A program made the position numbers and the translations under genes. A DNA stretch of 64,000 nt from Desulfobacter sp. Its GTDB lineage: Bacteria; Desulfobacterota; Desulfobacteria; Desulfobacterales; Desulfobacteraceae. The notes below the pieces were generated by a model, which saw nothing but the letters and a program-made list of their open reading frames with translations, did no database searches and was not told the DNA's origin. Positions 54,344-63,712 of the stretch are shown piece after piece. Position 1 is the first letter of the stretch; each line of letters starts with the position of its first letter. The stretch spans positions 799,501-863,500 of the forward strand of contig CP054838.1 in assembly GCA_028768545.1 (NCBI GenBank), in the 5' to 3' direction.

Positions 54344-54855
54344 TGGCAACTCCTTGTGTTTATTGCCATATATATCGTATCTGTGCAGCGATGTCTAGGA
54401 AAATTTTGTTCGATGCTCATATACTATAGCAAGCCAAGAGAGCCAGGCTGGGATAGGGTGAAGGGGGTGGAGTGGCGTAAATGAGCGGCCCGCCAGGACG
54501 GCATAGGTCCGATCATTTCCGCTTCTTAAGCGGTCAGGACGACCGCTTAAGATTTAACGGAATCCCCCTCACCTATTCCAGCCGGGTAAGGACGAATCTT
54601 AATAAAAGTTACATGCGATGACCCTGCATTAAAAGAAAAGAGACCGGATTAAAACAGTCGATTTCACCGGCCCGAGCCAGACCTAACCAGGGTATATTTT
54701 GGATGAGCCAACAAGATATCAATATTTCAAATACAAACCAGCCAAACCCATTCAAACTATCAATTTGATTTACCCCGACCAGTTGAACTATTTTTTTTGA
54801 TTTATTCAAACGAACCTGGCCCTAATCAGATTCATATCAATTGAGGAAGGATATT

Positions 54856-55392
54856 TTGAACAGAAGCAAAAAAATTATCGTGGTATGCCACTGCATACTC
54901 AACGCCAATGCCAAGGTCAGTCCCCTGGCAGTCTATCCCGGGGTGCTGCGCCAAGTCATGGACACCTTTATCGAACAGGGAGTCGGCATTGTTCAGCTTC
55001 CCTGCCCTGAATCTTCCTACCTGGGAGTTAACCGCTGGGGCATGTGTTTTGAGCAGTACAACCAGCCCAATTACAGACGTCACTGCCAAAAGATCCTGGC
55101 GCCTTCTGTGGACCAGATCGAGGCCTTTACCGCAGCCGGATATGAGATCCTCGGTGTGATCGGCGCCGACGGCAGCCCCAATTGCGGGGTTACCAAAATC
55201 CCGTCAGGACTTGTTGGCGGCGTGATCCGGGACAAAGAAATGGTCGAAAACCAGCTTAAAAATTTTACCTATCTCCAGGGCACCGGCGTCTTTTTAACCC
55301 AGTTTAAAATCATGCTGGAAAAAAGAGGATTATCCATTAATTTCATGGCGGTGGATGAAAGTGATCCATCCCAATTAATCACAGCAAAATAA
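54856..55392 (+). CDS. TudS-related desulfidase (CD3072-like, DUF523 relative)
   Basis: Cytoplasmic protein of about 178 residues in the DUF523/TudS superfamily. TudS is a 4Fe-4S enzyme that removes sulfur from 2-thiouracil. Three cysteines fit the cluster pattern: CHCILN near the start, LPCPESSYLG (about residue 45) and SPNCGVT (about 115). I chose the TTG at 54856, since AGGAAGGA ends 5 bases before it; a TTG at 54841 has no ribosome site. It heads an apparent operon with an ABC binding protein and permease, an unusual pairing that suggests uptake of a sulfur compound. Substrate unknown. Confidence 0.7.
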   Translation: MNRSKKIIVVCHCILNANAKVSPLAVYPGVLRQVMDTFIEQGVGIVQLPCPESSYLGVNRWGMCFEQYNQPNYRRHCQKILAPSVDQIEAFTAAGYEILGVIGADGSPNCGVTKIPSGLVGGVIRDKEMVENQLKNFTYLQGTGVFLTQFKIMLEKRGLSINFMAVDESDPSQLITAK

Positions 55393-55402
55393 GGAAAAAC
55401 AG

Positions 55403-56179
55403 ATGACTAAAAAAAATATTTTAAACATTGCCGCATGAGTTTTCATGGCTCTGGCCGTGGCAGCAAACGGTTTTTGTGCCGATCTTTCATTACAAAAAGT
55501 CCAGGACAAAGGTGAGCTTGTGGTCGGGTTTTGCGCCCAGTATCCCCCGTTTGAATTTAAAACCAAAACAGGGGATTTCCAGGGCTTTGATGTGGACCTT
55601 GCCAATGCCATCGGCAAGGAGATGAATATCCCTGTAAAATTCAAGGACGGAGAATGGCAGGGGTTGATTGCCGGCCTGCAAAAAGGGGATTATGACATCC
55701 TGATCACCTGCATGGGTAAAAATCCCAAAAGAATGGAGATGGTGGATTTCAGCGATACCTATGTGAATCTCACCGAAGTCCTGGTGGTTCGCAAGGATGA
55801 ATCCCAAATTCAGGGACAAAACGATCTCAAAGATAAAATTGTCGGCGCCCAGATGGCCACCTCCAGCGAAAAGGCATTGAACAGCATCAAAGACCTGGTT
55901 GGCACGGCAAAAACCTATAATTACACCACAGAAGCGTTTTTAGATTTAAAGTTCAAACGAATCGACGCCCTGATCTCGGGAATTGCCTATGCTGCGGTAC
56001 AGATCCAAAAAGACCCCTCGTTCAAGGTGGTGGGAGATCCTCTGCATTCAACGGAGATCGGCATTGCCCTGCCCAAAAACACCTCTGCCCTGAAATCAGA
56101 AATCAACCGGGCCATTGCAAAAATCAAGGCAGACGGAAGTCATCAGCGAATCCACGACAAGTGGCTGACCGTCAACTAA
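55403..56179 (+). CDS. ABC solute-binding protein with in-frame TGA in the signal peptide
   Basis: Family-3 periplasmic binding protein, about 259 codons, starting MTKKNILNIAA at an ATG 11 bases after the TudS-like stop. Codon 12 is TGA (55436-55438), then the frame continues VFMALAVAANGFCADLSLQK and the full mature protein (GFCAQYPPFEFKTKTGDFQG; CMGKNPKRMEMVDFS). If translation starts at the internal ATG (55445) the signal peptide loses its basic N-region and half of its hydrophobic core, so export would be poor. The stop may be a recent mutation; a programmed readthrough is unlikely but testable. The rest is undamaged. Confidence 0.75.
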
Positions 56180-56196
56180 AAATCGGATAAAAACAA

Positions 56197-56868
56197 ATGG
56201 ACGGGTTTCAGACGAGTCTTATTTTAGAAAACCATGAGGAACTTATTTTCGGGGCCATGATGACCCTGAAAATCACCTCGGTTTCTTTTGTATTTGCCCT
56301 GGTTTTAGGGACCATGGTCGGGGTCGCAAGGTCCAGACTCGGCTGGCTGAACCTCATCCTCACCCCCTATGTAGAGGTATTCCGGGGAACCCCCTTGTTG
56401 ATTCAGCTTTTTTTCATCTATTACGGGCTGCCCTCCCTGGGCATCTCAATGGAAAATTTCACCGCCGCATACCTGGGAATCGGATTATGCGGCGGTGCCT
56501 ATATTTCTGAGATTATCCGGGGCAGCCTGTATGCGGTGGACAAGGGCCAGCAAGAGGCTGCTGTCTCCCTGGGACTTTCACGGTTTCAGTCCCTTTGGCA
56601 TATTATTCTGCCCCAGGCCGTGCAGGTGGCCCTTCCTGCGTTGGTAAACTCATTTTCATCCCAGCTCAAAGAGACCTCGCTGGTCTCGGTCCTGGCCATC
56701 AACGAACTGACCCGGGCCGGCCAAATGGTCTATTCAAGGACGTTCAGGCCCTTTGAAATTTACCTGGCCGTGGGGCTGATGTATTTTATCATGACCTATA
56801 CGGTTTCTCTTTTATCCCGGTACCTTGAAAAAAAATTCAAGGTCAGCGGGAAATTCAGCTCAGTTTAG
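56197..56868 (+). CDS. ABC amino-acid-type permease
   Basis: Inner-membrane permease, 223 residues, of the polar amino-acid ABC family. VFRGTPLLIQLFFIYYGLPS (about residues 65-84) and the EAA loop QQEAAVSLGLSRFQSLWHII (about 121-140) are clear. It follows the binding-protein gene by 17 bases. No ATPase gene follows; the next gene is on the other strand. The transporter must use an ATPase from elsewhere, perhaps as shared subunits do. Intact. Confidence 0.9.
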   Translation: MDGFQTSLILENHEELIFGAMMTLKITSVSFVFALVLGTMVGVARSRLGWLNLILTPYVEVFRGTPLLIQLFFIYYGLPSLGISMENFTAAYLGIGLCGGAYISEIIRGSLYAVDKGQQEAAVSLGLSRFQSLWHIILPQAVQVALPALVNSFSSQLKETSLVSVLAINELTRAGQMVYSRTFRPFEIYLAVGLMYFIMTYTVSLLSRYLEKKFKVSGKFSSV

Positions 56869-56881
56869 CCGAAGAAAAAAA

Positions 56882-59698
56882 TCAGAAGGTATATCCCATG
56901 GAAAAATGAAAGCTGCCACCGCTTTCATCTGGCCGGGGATCCAGTTTCCAGCCGTATAAAAATCCAATGGGGCCAATGGGGGTCTGATACCTGAGCCCAA
57001 GGCCGACGGAATCTCTAAAACTTTCGGATCCGCCTCTGCCCTGTGTCTGCCGGATTGCCCCGATATCGTAGAACCCGGAAATCTCAAAGTTCAGCCCCAG
57101 GTCATACCGGGCTTCAACCGCGCCAAGGATCACCTCCCGGCCCCCGACGGCCTGGCCGGCAGTGTCATAGGCCAGAAGGTTCTCATCAAACCCCCGAACA
57201 CTTGAAGTGCCCCCTAAAAAAAACAATTGATCCTCAGGCACTCGGGTGTTGGCGCCATAGGGTTGAATAAACCCGTACCTGCCCCTGAAAGCCATGACCA
57301 GAGGTGAAAACAGGGTATAGTAATACCGGGCTTCCAACTGATATTTGATAAAATCATCCACAGAATTGTCAAGCCCGTTTGAGATATCCGCATTAACAGA
57401 GGAGACCCATCCCTTTTTGGGCCTGACATGAGAATCCGTAGTATTGTAGAGGATTCCCGGGCTTGCCACCAGCACATGCCTCGGCTCATACGGATCTGTT
57501 TCCTCCAGGGTCAACGGCCGGTACCGGGTCAGATATTGTTCTCTGAATTCATAGGACAGGCCCAGGTTCAGAATCAGGGTCCTGGACAGAAAATCCTGAT
57601 AAAAATCCTGGGAAACCCCATAGGTCCGGGAGCCGAAATCCTTGTTGAACGCCTCTTGTTTTTCACCAAAAACCCGGGTATTGGAACGGATTTGGCTAGT
57701 CAAAAGCCGTGGTTCCAACAGGGCCAGGTCTGCTTTATATCCGATCTGGCTCACCTCGGCTTCCAGTTTAAGGTCAAGATTTTGACCTAGAAAATTATGA
57801 TCCCCAAGTGTTGAATTGAAATATAGATGACGCTCGGTATCATACCCGGTTCCCATTTCAACATAATAGGGTTTTTTCTCCTCTACCTCCACAATGATAT
57901 CGACCTTTGGCTCCTTGTTTTCCAAGCCGATGGTCCTGAACCGAACCGAATCAAGGGCATTGACATTCATCATATTTTGACGGCTCTCAAGCAGTCGTAT
58001 AAGGGAAAGGGACTCTCCTTCTGACAATTTCATTTCATTGTCAAGTACAGACGGGCTGGTTCTGAAATTCCCCATATAATAGGTCTGTCCAACCCTTGCA
58101 TGGGGACCTTCATCCACCAGATAGGTCAGGGTTAACCGGGTCCGGTCAACGCTCAGCACCCTGGCCGAGGTTACCTGGCAATTGGGATACCCCAGTTCAG
58201 AAATACTCTGCCTCAGACGATTCTCGTCCGTTTTGATCATATACTCTCTGAAGGGTTGTCCTGGCGTCAAGGAGATCAGATCCACAGCCGCCTCATGAGA
58301 CAGGGCATACACCCCCTCAAACCGGAGCTGACCGACCTTGGTTTGAATGCCCTCGTCAATGACCAGGCTGATTTCCACCTGCTTGTGCCCGGATCTGCCC
58401 GGATCATCCCGCACCCTGACCCGGCGGTCAATATTTGTCCTTTGATACCCCTGCCGGAGATAAAGCGCCCGAATGGCGTTGATATCTTCATCAAGTGTTT
58501 TGGACACATAGACACCGCAACGTTGAAACAGCGGTACCCGGGTCAACATCTGTTCAAGGATCGTTTTCTCCGAAAAGACCCGGTTTCCTGTGATCTTAAT
58601 TTTAGAAACACAATATTGGTCACCTTCATCAATGGCAAGGGTCACCTGCTTTACTGTTGGATTGTCAGGGGGGGGCGCCTTGACCCCGGACTCAACTTTT
58701 ACATCCGGATATCCTTTGAGACGATATTTTTGTTTCAGGTTCCGGATGCTTTTTCTAAGGGCAAAATCATTTTCATTCCCCTCCCTGGACAGGGTCATCT
58801 CCCGGTTCAGGGTATGGTCCCAAAATTGTTCATTTCCCTGAAAGACAAATCCGTATCGGGGTCCCTCTTCAATGTGGAAGACCAGGTCTACCTTTTTTTC
58901 TTTTTCATTCCTCAAAACTTGGGCCCGGACCTTGACCTCTGCAAATCCTTTTTCCCGGTAAAACTGAATAAAATTCTTCACATCCTCATCCAAATCCTTT
59001 TGGATAAACCGTTTGGCGCTGCCGAACAAAATCGAGGCTTTCCAGGTTTTGATCCTTAACTTCAGGCGTGACGAAGAAAAATGGTCATTCCCCATGATGC
59101 GGACCTGGTTCACCTGAAAAAACGCCCCCTTATGAATGTGAACCCAGACCTGAAAATTTCCATCGGCCTCATCCTTTTGGGCGGACAAAGATACCTGAGG
59201 ATCAATATATCCCTGCCGTTGGAACAGGGTCGTCACCCGTTTGGACTGATCTTCCAATCTCTTTTCTATAAAAACATCCCCAATGGAGATGGTCATCATA
59301 TTCATCACTTCCCGCTCGAAAAGCGGAAAGGCATTCTTAACATGGATATCCTTGATCCGGCCAAAAGGATGAAGCTCAAACACAATTTTCATGCCCTGGG
59401 CGGTTTTTTCCGGATCCGGCACATGAATGGATTGAAACACCTTTGAATCTGAAAGACGGTCAATGGCCCGGGCCACCACTGCAGGATCATAGGGATCCAA
59501 AGGCCTTATCTGGATCAGATTCCTGGCAACCGCCTGCCAGACCCCCTTTCTCTCTCCTTGAATTTGGATATCAATCTGAAAAATTTTTTCTAAACCGTCC
59601 TGGCCGTGAGGCGTGGTAAACCCGGGCTCAGCAAAAAAAACAAAAAAGGCGCCCATGATAACAGCAAAAAACACCCATGGCCGTAAAGGGCAATTCAT
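56882..59698 (-). CDS. BamA/TamA-family outer-membrane protein with POTRA array
   Basis: Outer-membrane beta-barrel assembly protein, about 938 residues. The signal peptide is MNCPLRPWVFFAVIMGAFFV. Several POTRA repeats follow (about residues 45-570; motifs such as YPDVKVESGV and GYPNCQVTSARV), then the 16-strand barrel ending in GSFHFSMGYTF with the terminal Phe. The loop-6 VRGF motif appears as SSVRGFDENLL. It follows a TamB gene, so it is probably the TamA-like partner, although it is longer than TamA (about 580 residues) and BamA (about 800). I prefer the ATG at 59698; a GTG at 59731 overlaps the TamB stop. Confidence 0.88.
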   Translation of the reverse strand: MNCPLRPWVFFAVIMGAFFVFFAEPGFTTPHGQDGLEKIFQIDIQIQGERKGVWQAVARNLIQIRPLDPYDPAVVARAIDRLSDSKVFQSIHVPDPEKTAQGMKIVFELHPFGRIKDIHVKNAFPLFEREVMNMMTISIGDVFIEKRLEDQSKRVTTLFQRQGYIDPQVSLSAQKDEADGNFQVWVHIHKGAFFQVNQVRIMGNDHFSSSRLKLRIKTWKASILFGSAKRFIQKDLDEDVKNFIQFYREKGFAEVKVRAQVLRNEKEKKVDLVFHIEEGPRYGFVFQGNEQFWDHTLNREMTLSREGNENDFALRKSIRNLKQKYRLKGYPDVKVESGVKAPPPDNPTVKQVTLAIDEGDQYCVSKIKITGNRVFSEKTILEQMLTRVPLFQRCGVYVSKTLDEDINAIRALYLRQGYQRTNIDRRVRVRDDPGRSGHKQVEISLVIDEGIQTKVGQLRFEGVYALSHEAAVDLISLTPGQPFREYMIKTDENRLRQSISELGYPNCQVTSARVLSVDRTRLTLTYLVDEGPHARVGQTYYMGNFRTSPSVLDNEMKLSEGESLSLIRLLESRQNMMNVNALDSVRFRTIGLENKEPKVDIIVEVEEKKPYYVEMGTGYDTERHLYFNSTLGDHNFLGQNLDLKLEAEVSQIGYKADLALLEPRLLTSQIRSNTRVFGEKQEAFNKDFGSRTYGVSQDFYQDFLSRTLILNLGLSYEFREQYLTRYRPLTLEETDPYEPRHVLVASPGILYNTTDSHVRPKKGWVSSVNADISNGLDNSVDDFIKYQLEARYYYTLFSPLVMAFRGRYGFIQPYGANTRVPEDQLFFLGGTSSVRGFDENLLAYDTAGQAVGGREVILGAVEARYDLGLNFEISGFYDIGAIRQTQGRGGSESFRDSVGLGLRYQTPIGPIGFLYGWKLDPRPDESGGSFHFSMGYTF

Positions 59699-59727
59699 TA
59701 TTTTTCTTTCCCATATCAGCACCTGGC

Positions 59728-62700
59728 TCACCTGAATTCCAATCGGTATTTTAATTCACCCCCAAAATTTCCACCCGTATCCTGGTATCCCCTCATAAAC
59801 AGATTCTCAAGCAGTTTATAGTCGGTGGTCACCCGCTGAACCGTCTCACCGTTCCTGACATCCACTCCGTATTTAACACTGATCTTCCGGGACAAATCCG
59901 TCCCAATGGTCACCTTTACCCCGGGATTCCCCTGGTCATCGGTATCCTGGGGTTTGATCTCAAAATAATCAAATCCCGTGGCCTCTTTCCCTTTTTTTTC
60001 CAGTATATCGGCAACCATCCCGGAGAGAATCCCTTGGGGGGCAAAGCCTCCCCCACCGTCTGCCGAACGCAGTTCCCTTGTGGTCTTGCCAAAGGCTATC
60101 AAGGAAAGAATATCTTCATGCTGCTCCGAGGGGTCTGAAGAAAATTGAAAATCCAGATTGTCCGGTGTGCCTGAAACCGCCAGGGTAATGGTCCAGTCCC
60201 GAATTTGGGTTTCACCCTCAATCTCAATATCGGGCTCTATCTTATAGGGGTTCAAAAAATCAATGATGCCTTTTTTGACCTCAAATTCAACTTTTTGAAA
60301 ATTAATAATACCGGAATCCACCTGGGCACGTCCGGCCAATAAGGGCGCATCCAGGCTGCCCTGGATTGTCAGATCCGGACTGACCTGAAGGTAGGCCAGA
60401 TTATTGTCCACCAGCAAAGGCTTTCGCCGGCTCAGATGAACGTTCAGACCGATATTCCGGAAAAATTCAGGAAAAGACCGCTCTTCCAAAGGCGCAAGTT
60501 TCCGTGTCCTCCGGGTGGCCGAAGAGACGAGGTCCAGCTCAACATCCTTATAATATCGGCCCTCAACGAGTACAATTTCACCCACCAGATCAGATCCATC
60601 GCCATCCCCCCCAAGGCTCAGATGACCGTTCAGATTCAGGTCTATTACATCCGGGATGTCCAGGTTCAGTTGAAGGGCATTTAAGGTAAGATCAATTGTA
60701 TTCACCGCCCATTCTTTTAACCCGATACTGCCGCCCAGATCAAAGTGGCCCTGGCCCAGCGCCCCCTTAACCCCAAGGATTTCAACCTGCCCTGGGCTAA
60801 CATTGATCCGGCCCTCTATCTCCTTGAAATCCTGATCAATTGAATCAATGGATAATCCCAGCCCCTTGAATTGGATCTCCCCGGATACCCGGGGAGATGC
60901 GATGCTGCCGTCAATGGCAGCGTTCATACGGATCCTGCCCGAGGCAGATTCAACCGGTTTCACCAGGGGGGAAATAATGTCCAGGGGAATATCTCCCTGG
61001 GCCTGAAAATCAAGCGCCCCCCCAAGGCTGCCCTTGCCTTTGACCCAAAGGCGCCCCTTTTCCAGCAGGCGGATATGAACCGGCCCCAGGCGGTATTGCC
61101 CGTTTTCAACAAGGATACCCAGATCCTTTATCCCCATAAAAGGCCGGTTTGCAAACTGAATATCCAGTTTAGAAAGATCGGCTGAGCCCTTTACAAGATC
61201 CAGCCGGTCCCCCTGGCCCCGGGCCTGGATTCTGCCGAATACCCTCCCGGTGAGCTGGGGCCGGCCCCATAGTTTAAAATAGGGAGACAGGTCAACCCCG
61301 TCCATATCAAGGGCGGCTGTATATGCCTGGGTATCCAGATGAAAGGTCCCCTCCATGGGAAATCCCAGATCTCCTTTTATCTCCAAACGCCTGTTTCTCA
61401 ATTCAACCCCAAAATTGCCAGGCGCTTGTTTTTCCCCTGAAATAACAAGATGTTTTACACCCAGATTCCCTTTAACTTCAGGATCTTTCATGGGGCCCCG
61501 GGCGGACAGATCCAGAAACAAGCGCCCGCTGCTGACACCTGTTTTTTTGACCGGGTCCAGACAGGTTAAATCAAAATCATCTGACGCCACCCTGAGATCA
61601 AAGGTCTGATCCATTGGCGCGGCCGTTCCTCTGGCCTTGACCACCGAACCGGGTGCGACCTGAATATCCAGTTGGGCAATCTCAAGAACAGACCCCTGAA
61701 GGAAAATTTTAGAGGAGAATTCATCAATGGACTGATCTTTAAACCCAAGGGCTTGACCCTCAATATTCAACCGTCCCCCAAGGTTTGAAATCCGGCCCTT
61801 GACCTGACCGTCCAGAAAGAGGCTGCCCCGAAGGTCTTTAAAAAAATCTTCCAGAAAGACAGAGTCTCCTGACAGATTTATCTCAACATCGGGGTCTGGT
61901 ATGGGTGACAGGGTAGAGTCCAATACCCCTGCCCGGCCGGAGACTGAGATTAAAGACCTGCCCCGGGACAATTCCAATAGATCAATATCCAATTGTCCGG
62001 AGGGTTCCAGGCCGGCGTTTAATGTCAAATCGCCGAGAAAAATATCATTGAGGGCCAAATTTGAACCCAAAAGGGAGAGGGTCACCCAAGACCCAAAAGG
62101 ACCGTCAATATCTGCCGTGGCCCTGAGGCGTCCTTTTCCTTGAACACGGCTAAGCCTGTCCAGGGCTCCGAGATCATCCATCTCAAGTTCAAGGCGGCCT
62201 AAAATTTCCCGGCTGGCTATGTCCATCCGGCCCTGGCCTGTGAATTCTCCTCCCGGCATGGTCAGACAGATGGAGCTGACCTTGGCCACGGACTGATCAA
62301 AATCCGCATCCATGCTGAGGTTGAAATCCATTGGGCCCCCCCCTTCCCGGGATTGAAAAAAACTGGCAATGGATTCGGATTGAATGGCAGCCCTCAGGTT
62401 TTCAGGATAAACCCCCTGGCCCTCCAGCCGTATTCTGGAAGATACTTGGCCCTTTGGAAGGGTTGGGGCCATGGCTGACAATTTCACCCCCTCCAGAGCA
62501 AGATCCGCTTCATAAGAGACTTCGTTCAAATCAAAGCCTTGTAAAAACCCGTTGGGAAAAGCGGTTTCAAGATCCACCTTCCCGTCCAGGGAAAAGTCTC
62601 CCACAGGGGAACCAAGGCAGGCCACCCCCATGGTTGCCTGTCTGTCTGTCATCATCAATCTGAAATCAGAACGGCCAAATGAATATTGATTGACGCCTCC

Positions 62701-63615
62701 ACCTTTAGAAGAGATAAAAATCTTTACCCCAGGATTATCAGGACGGCCTTTAACACTGATCTTAGCTCGGACCCGGCCGTTTAGATCTAAATTCTTTATC
62801 CCTGCCGCCCGAACGACAGGTTCCAGTATTATCCCGGAAGCCAGGCTCATATCCAGCACAGGGGTTGTAAAAATATCCTTGATCTGTCCCCGGATCTTCA
62901 TGTCGACCCCGGAGGATCCGCCCTGAACAAGGATATCAGAGAGTTGGCCCTCCTCAAGATCTGCCTGGACAAGCCAGGGATCAAGAACAAAGAATTGCCC
63001 CTTGTATTGGATATCTCCGGTCGCCATCTCCATCTTGAGCCGGGCAGAGGTTTCAAAGAGATCAAATTCTGAAACCCGGATATCCAGCCCTGAACCAACA
63101 AGATTCAGATCATTGTCCGGCATCTTAACCTGGACACGGCCTTGATTGAGCTCAAATTCATCGATCAGGATATTAAAGGGAATTTCCAGGGGCCCGGTTG
63201 AACGTTCAGGGGGGGAGGACCTGGGCGGAATCAAAGCCGTCAAAAGGTTGGAAGACCCGTCTTCCAAAATGCTGAGCCTGAATTCAGGAGAATCCAGAAC
63301 AAGCCGGGATAAGGAGATTTCTTTTGACATCAGCCGGGTCCAGGATAAATCCAGGCCCAGTTTTTTGATGCGAACCAGGTCTTTCCCGGCCTCCCCCTGC
63401 AAAACAATTCCCTCCAGATCCAGCTGTCCTGCAAAAATACCAAGCCTGACTTTATCAACCAGCAGGTAACCGGGAATGGTCTCATTCATACGGGCAAGCA
63501 GAAAATCCCGGGGAAACCGGCTCTCCAAAAACCAGGCCAGGCCCCAGGCAAAGGCCATAAAAAGCCCACAGACAATCCCTGCCCATACATAGATTTTTCT
63601 GCCCCGGGCCAACAA
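59728..63615 (-). CDS. TamB-like translocation/assembly protein (AsmA superfamily)
   Basis: Inner-membrane-anchored periplasmic protein of about 1295 residues. One N-terminal transmembrane helix (IYVWAGIVCGLFMAFAWGLA) is followed by long beta-rich repeats and the C-terminal DUF490/TamB domain (about 1000-1295: DLTIQGSLDAPLLAGRAQVD; FSSDPSEQHEDILSLIAFGK; GGELKYRLEFR). TamB bridges the envelope for lipid transport and barrel assembly with an outer-membrane TamA-type partner, here the next gene. I prefer the TTG at 63615, since GGAGGAG lies about 5 bases upstream; the frame is open to a TTG at 63645. Intact. Confidence 0.85.
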   Translation of the reverse strand: MLARGRKIYVWAGIVCGLFMAFAWGLAWFLESRFPRDFLLARMNETIPGYLLVDKVRLGIFAGQLDLEGIVLQGEAGKDLVRIKKLGLDLSWTRLMSKEISLSRLVLDSPEFRLSILEDGSSNLLTALIPPRSSPPERSTGPLEIPFNILIDEFELNQGRVQVKMPDNDLNLVGSGLDIRVSEFDLFETSARLKMEMATGDIQYKGQFFVLDPWLVQADLEEGQLSDILVQGGSSGVDMKIRGQIKDIFTTPVLDMSLASGIILEPVVRAAGIKNLDLNGRVRAKISVKGRPDNPGVKIFISSKGGGVNQYSFGRSDFRLMMTDRQATMGVACLGSPVGDFSLDGKVDLETAFPNGFLQGFDLNEVSYEADLALEGVKLSAMAPTLPKGQVSSRIRLEGQGVYPENLRAAIQSESIASFFQSREGGGPMDFNLSMDADFDQSVAKVSSICLTMPGGEFTGQGRMDIASREILGRLELEMDDLGALDRLSRVQGKGRLRATADIDGPFGSWVTLSLLGSNLALNDIFLGDLTLNAGLEPSGQLDIDLLELSRGRSLISVSGRAGVLDSTLSPIPDPDVEINLSGDSVFLEDFFKDLRGSLFLDGQVKGRISNLGGRLNIEGQALGFKDQSIDEFSSKIFLQGSVLEIAQLDIQVAPGSVVKARGTAAPMDQTFDLRVASDDFDLTCLDPVKKTGVSSGRLFLDLSARGPMKDPEVKGNLGVKHLVISGEKQAPGNFGVELRNRRLEIKGDLGFPMEGTFHLDTQAYTAALDMDGVDLSPYFKLWGRPQLTGRVFGRIQARGQGDRLDLVKGSADLSKLDIQFANRPFMGIKDLGILVENGQYRLGPVHIRLLEKGRLWVKGKGSLGGALDFQAQGDIPLDIISPLVKPVESASGRIRMNAAIDGSIASPRVSGEIQFKGLGLSIDSIDQDFKEIEGRINVSPGQVEILGVKGALGQGHFDLGGSIGLKEWAVNTIDLTLNALQLNLDIPDVIDLNLNGHLSLGGDGDGSDLVGEIVLVEGRYYKDVELDLVSSATRRTRKLAPLEERSFPEFFRNIGLNVHLSRRKPLLVDNNLAYLQVSPDLTIQGSLDAPLLAGRAQVDSGIINFQKVEFEVKKGIIDFLNPYKIEPDIEIEGETQIRDWTITLAVSGTPDNLDFQFSSDPSEQHEDILSLIAFGKTTRELRSADGGGGFAPQGILSGMVADILEKKGKEATGFDYFEIKPQDTDDQGNPGVKVTIGTDLSRKISVKYGVDVRNGETVQRVTTDYKLLENLFMRGYQDTGGNFGGELKYRLEFR

Positions 63616-63712
63616 GGTTCTCTCCTCCTTTTTCCCCCTAACCAACGCTTTGGGTTGTACTCATCCGGCCTCACCTTTTGCCCGGATATTTCATGACAAT
63701 TTGAAAAAAACC

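Larger units (their letters stand above)
52549..54626 (-). mobile_element. ISAs1-like fragment plus IS4-like element, inverted copy
   Basis: Inverted copy of the outer unit at 34857-38389, without IS256. It runs from the IS4-like end at 52549 (CAGTGATGTCCGG) through the intact IS4-like element to 53859, then the ISAs1-like 5' fragment to its end at 54626. The IS4 insertion point in ISAs1 is the same in both copies, and both lack the ISAs1 3' half. So the two-element unit was duplicated after the insertion. The two copies are inverted repeats around about 14 kb. Confidence 0.85.
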
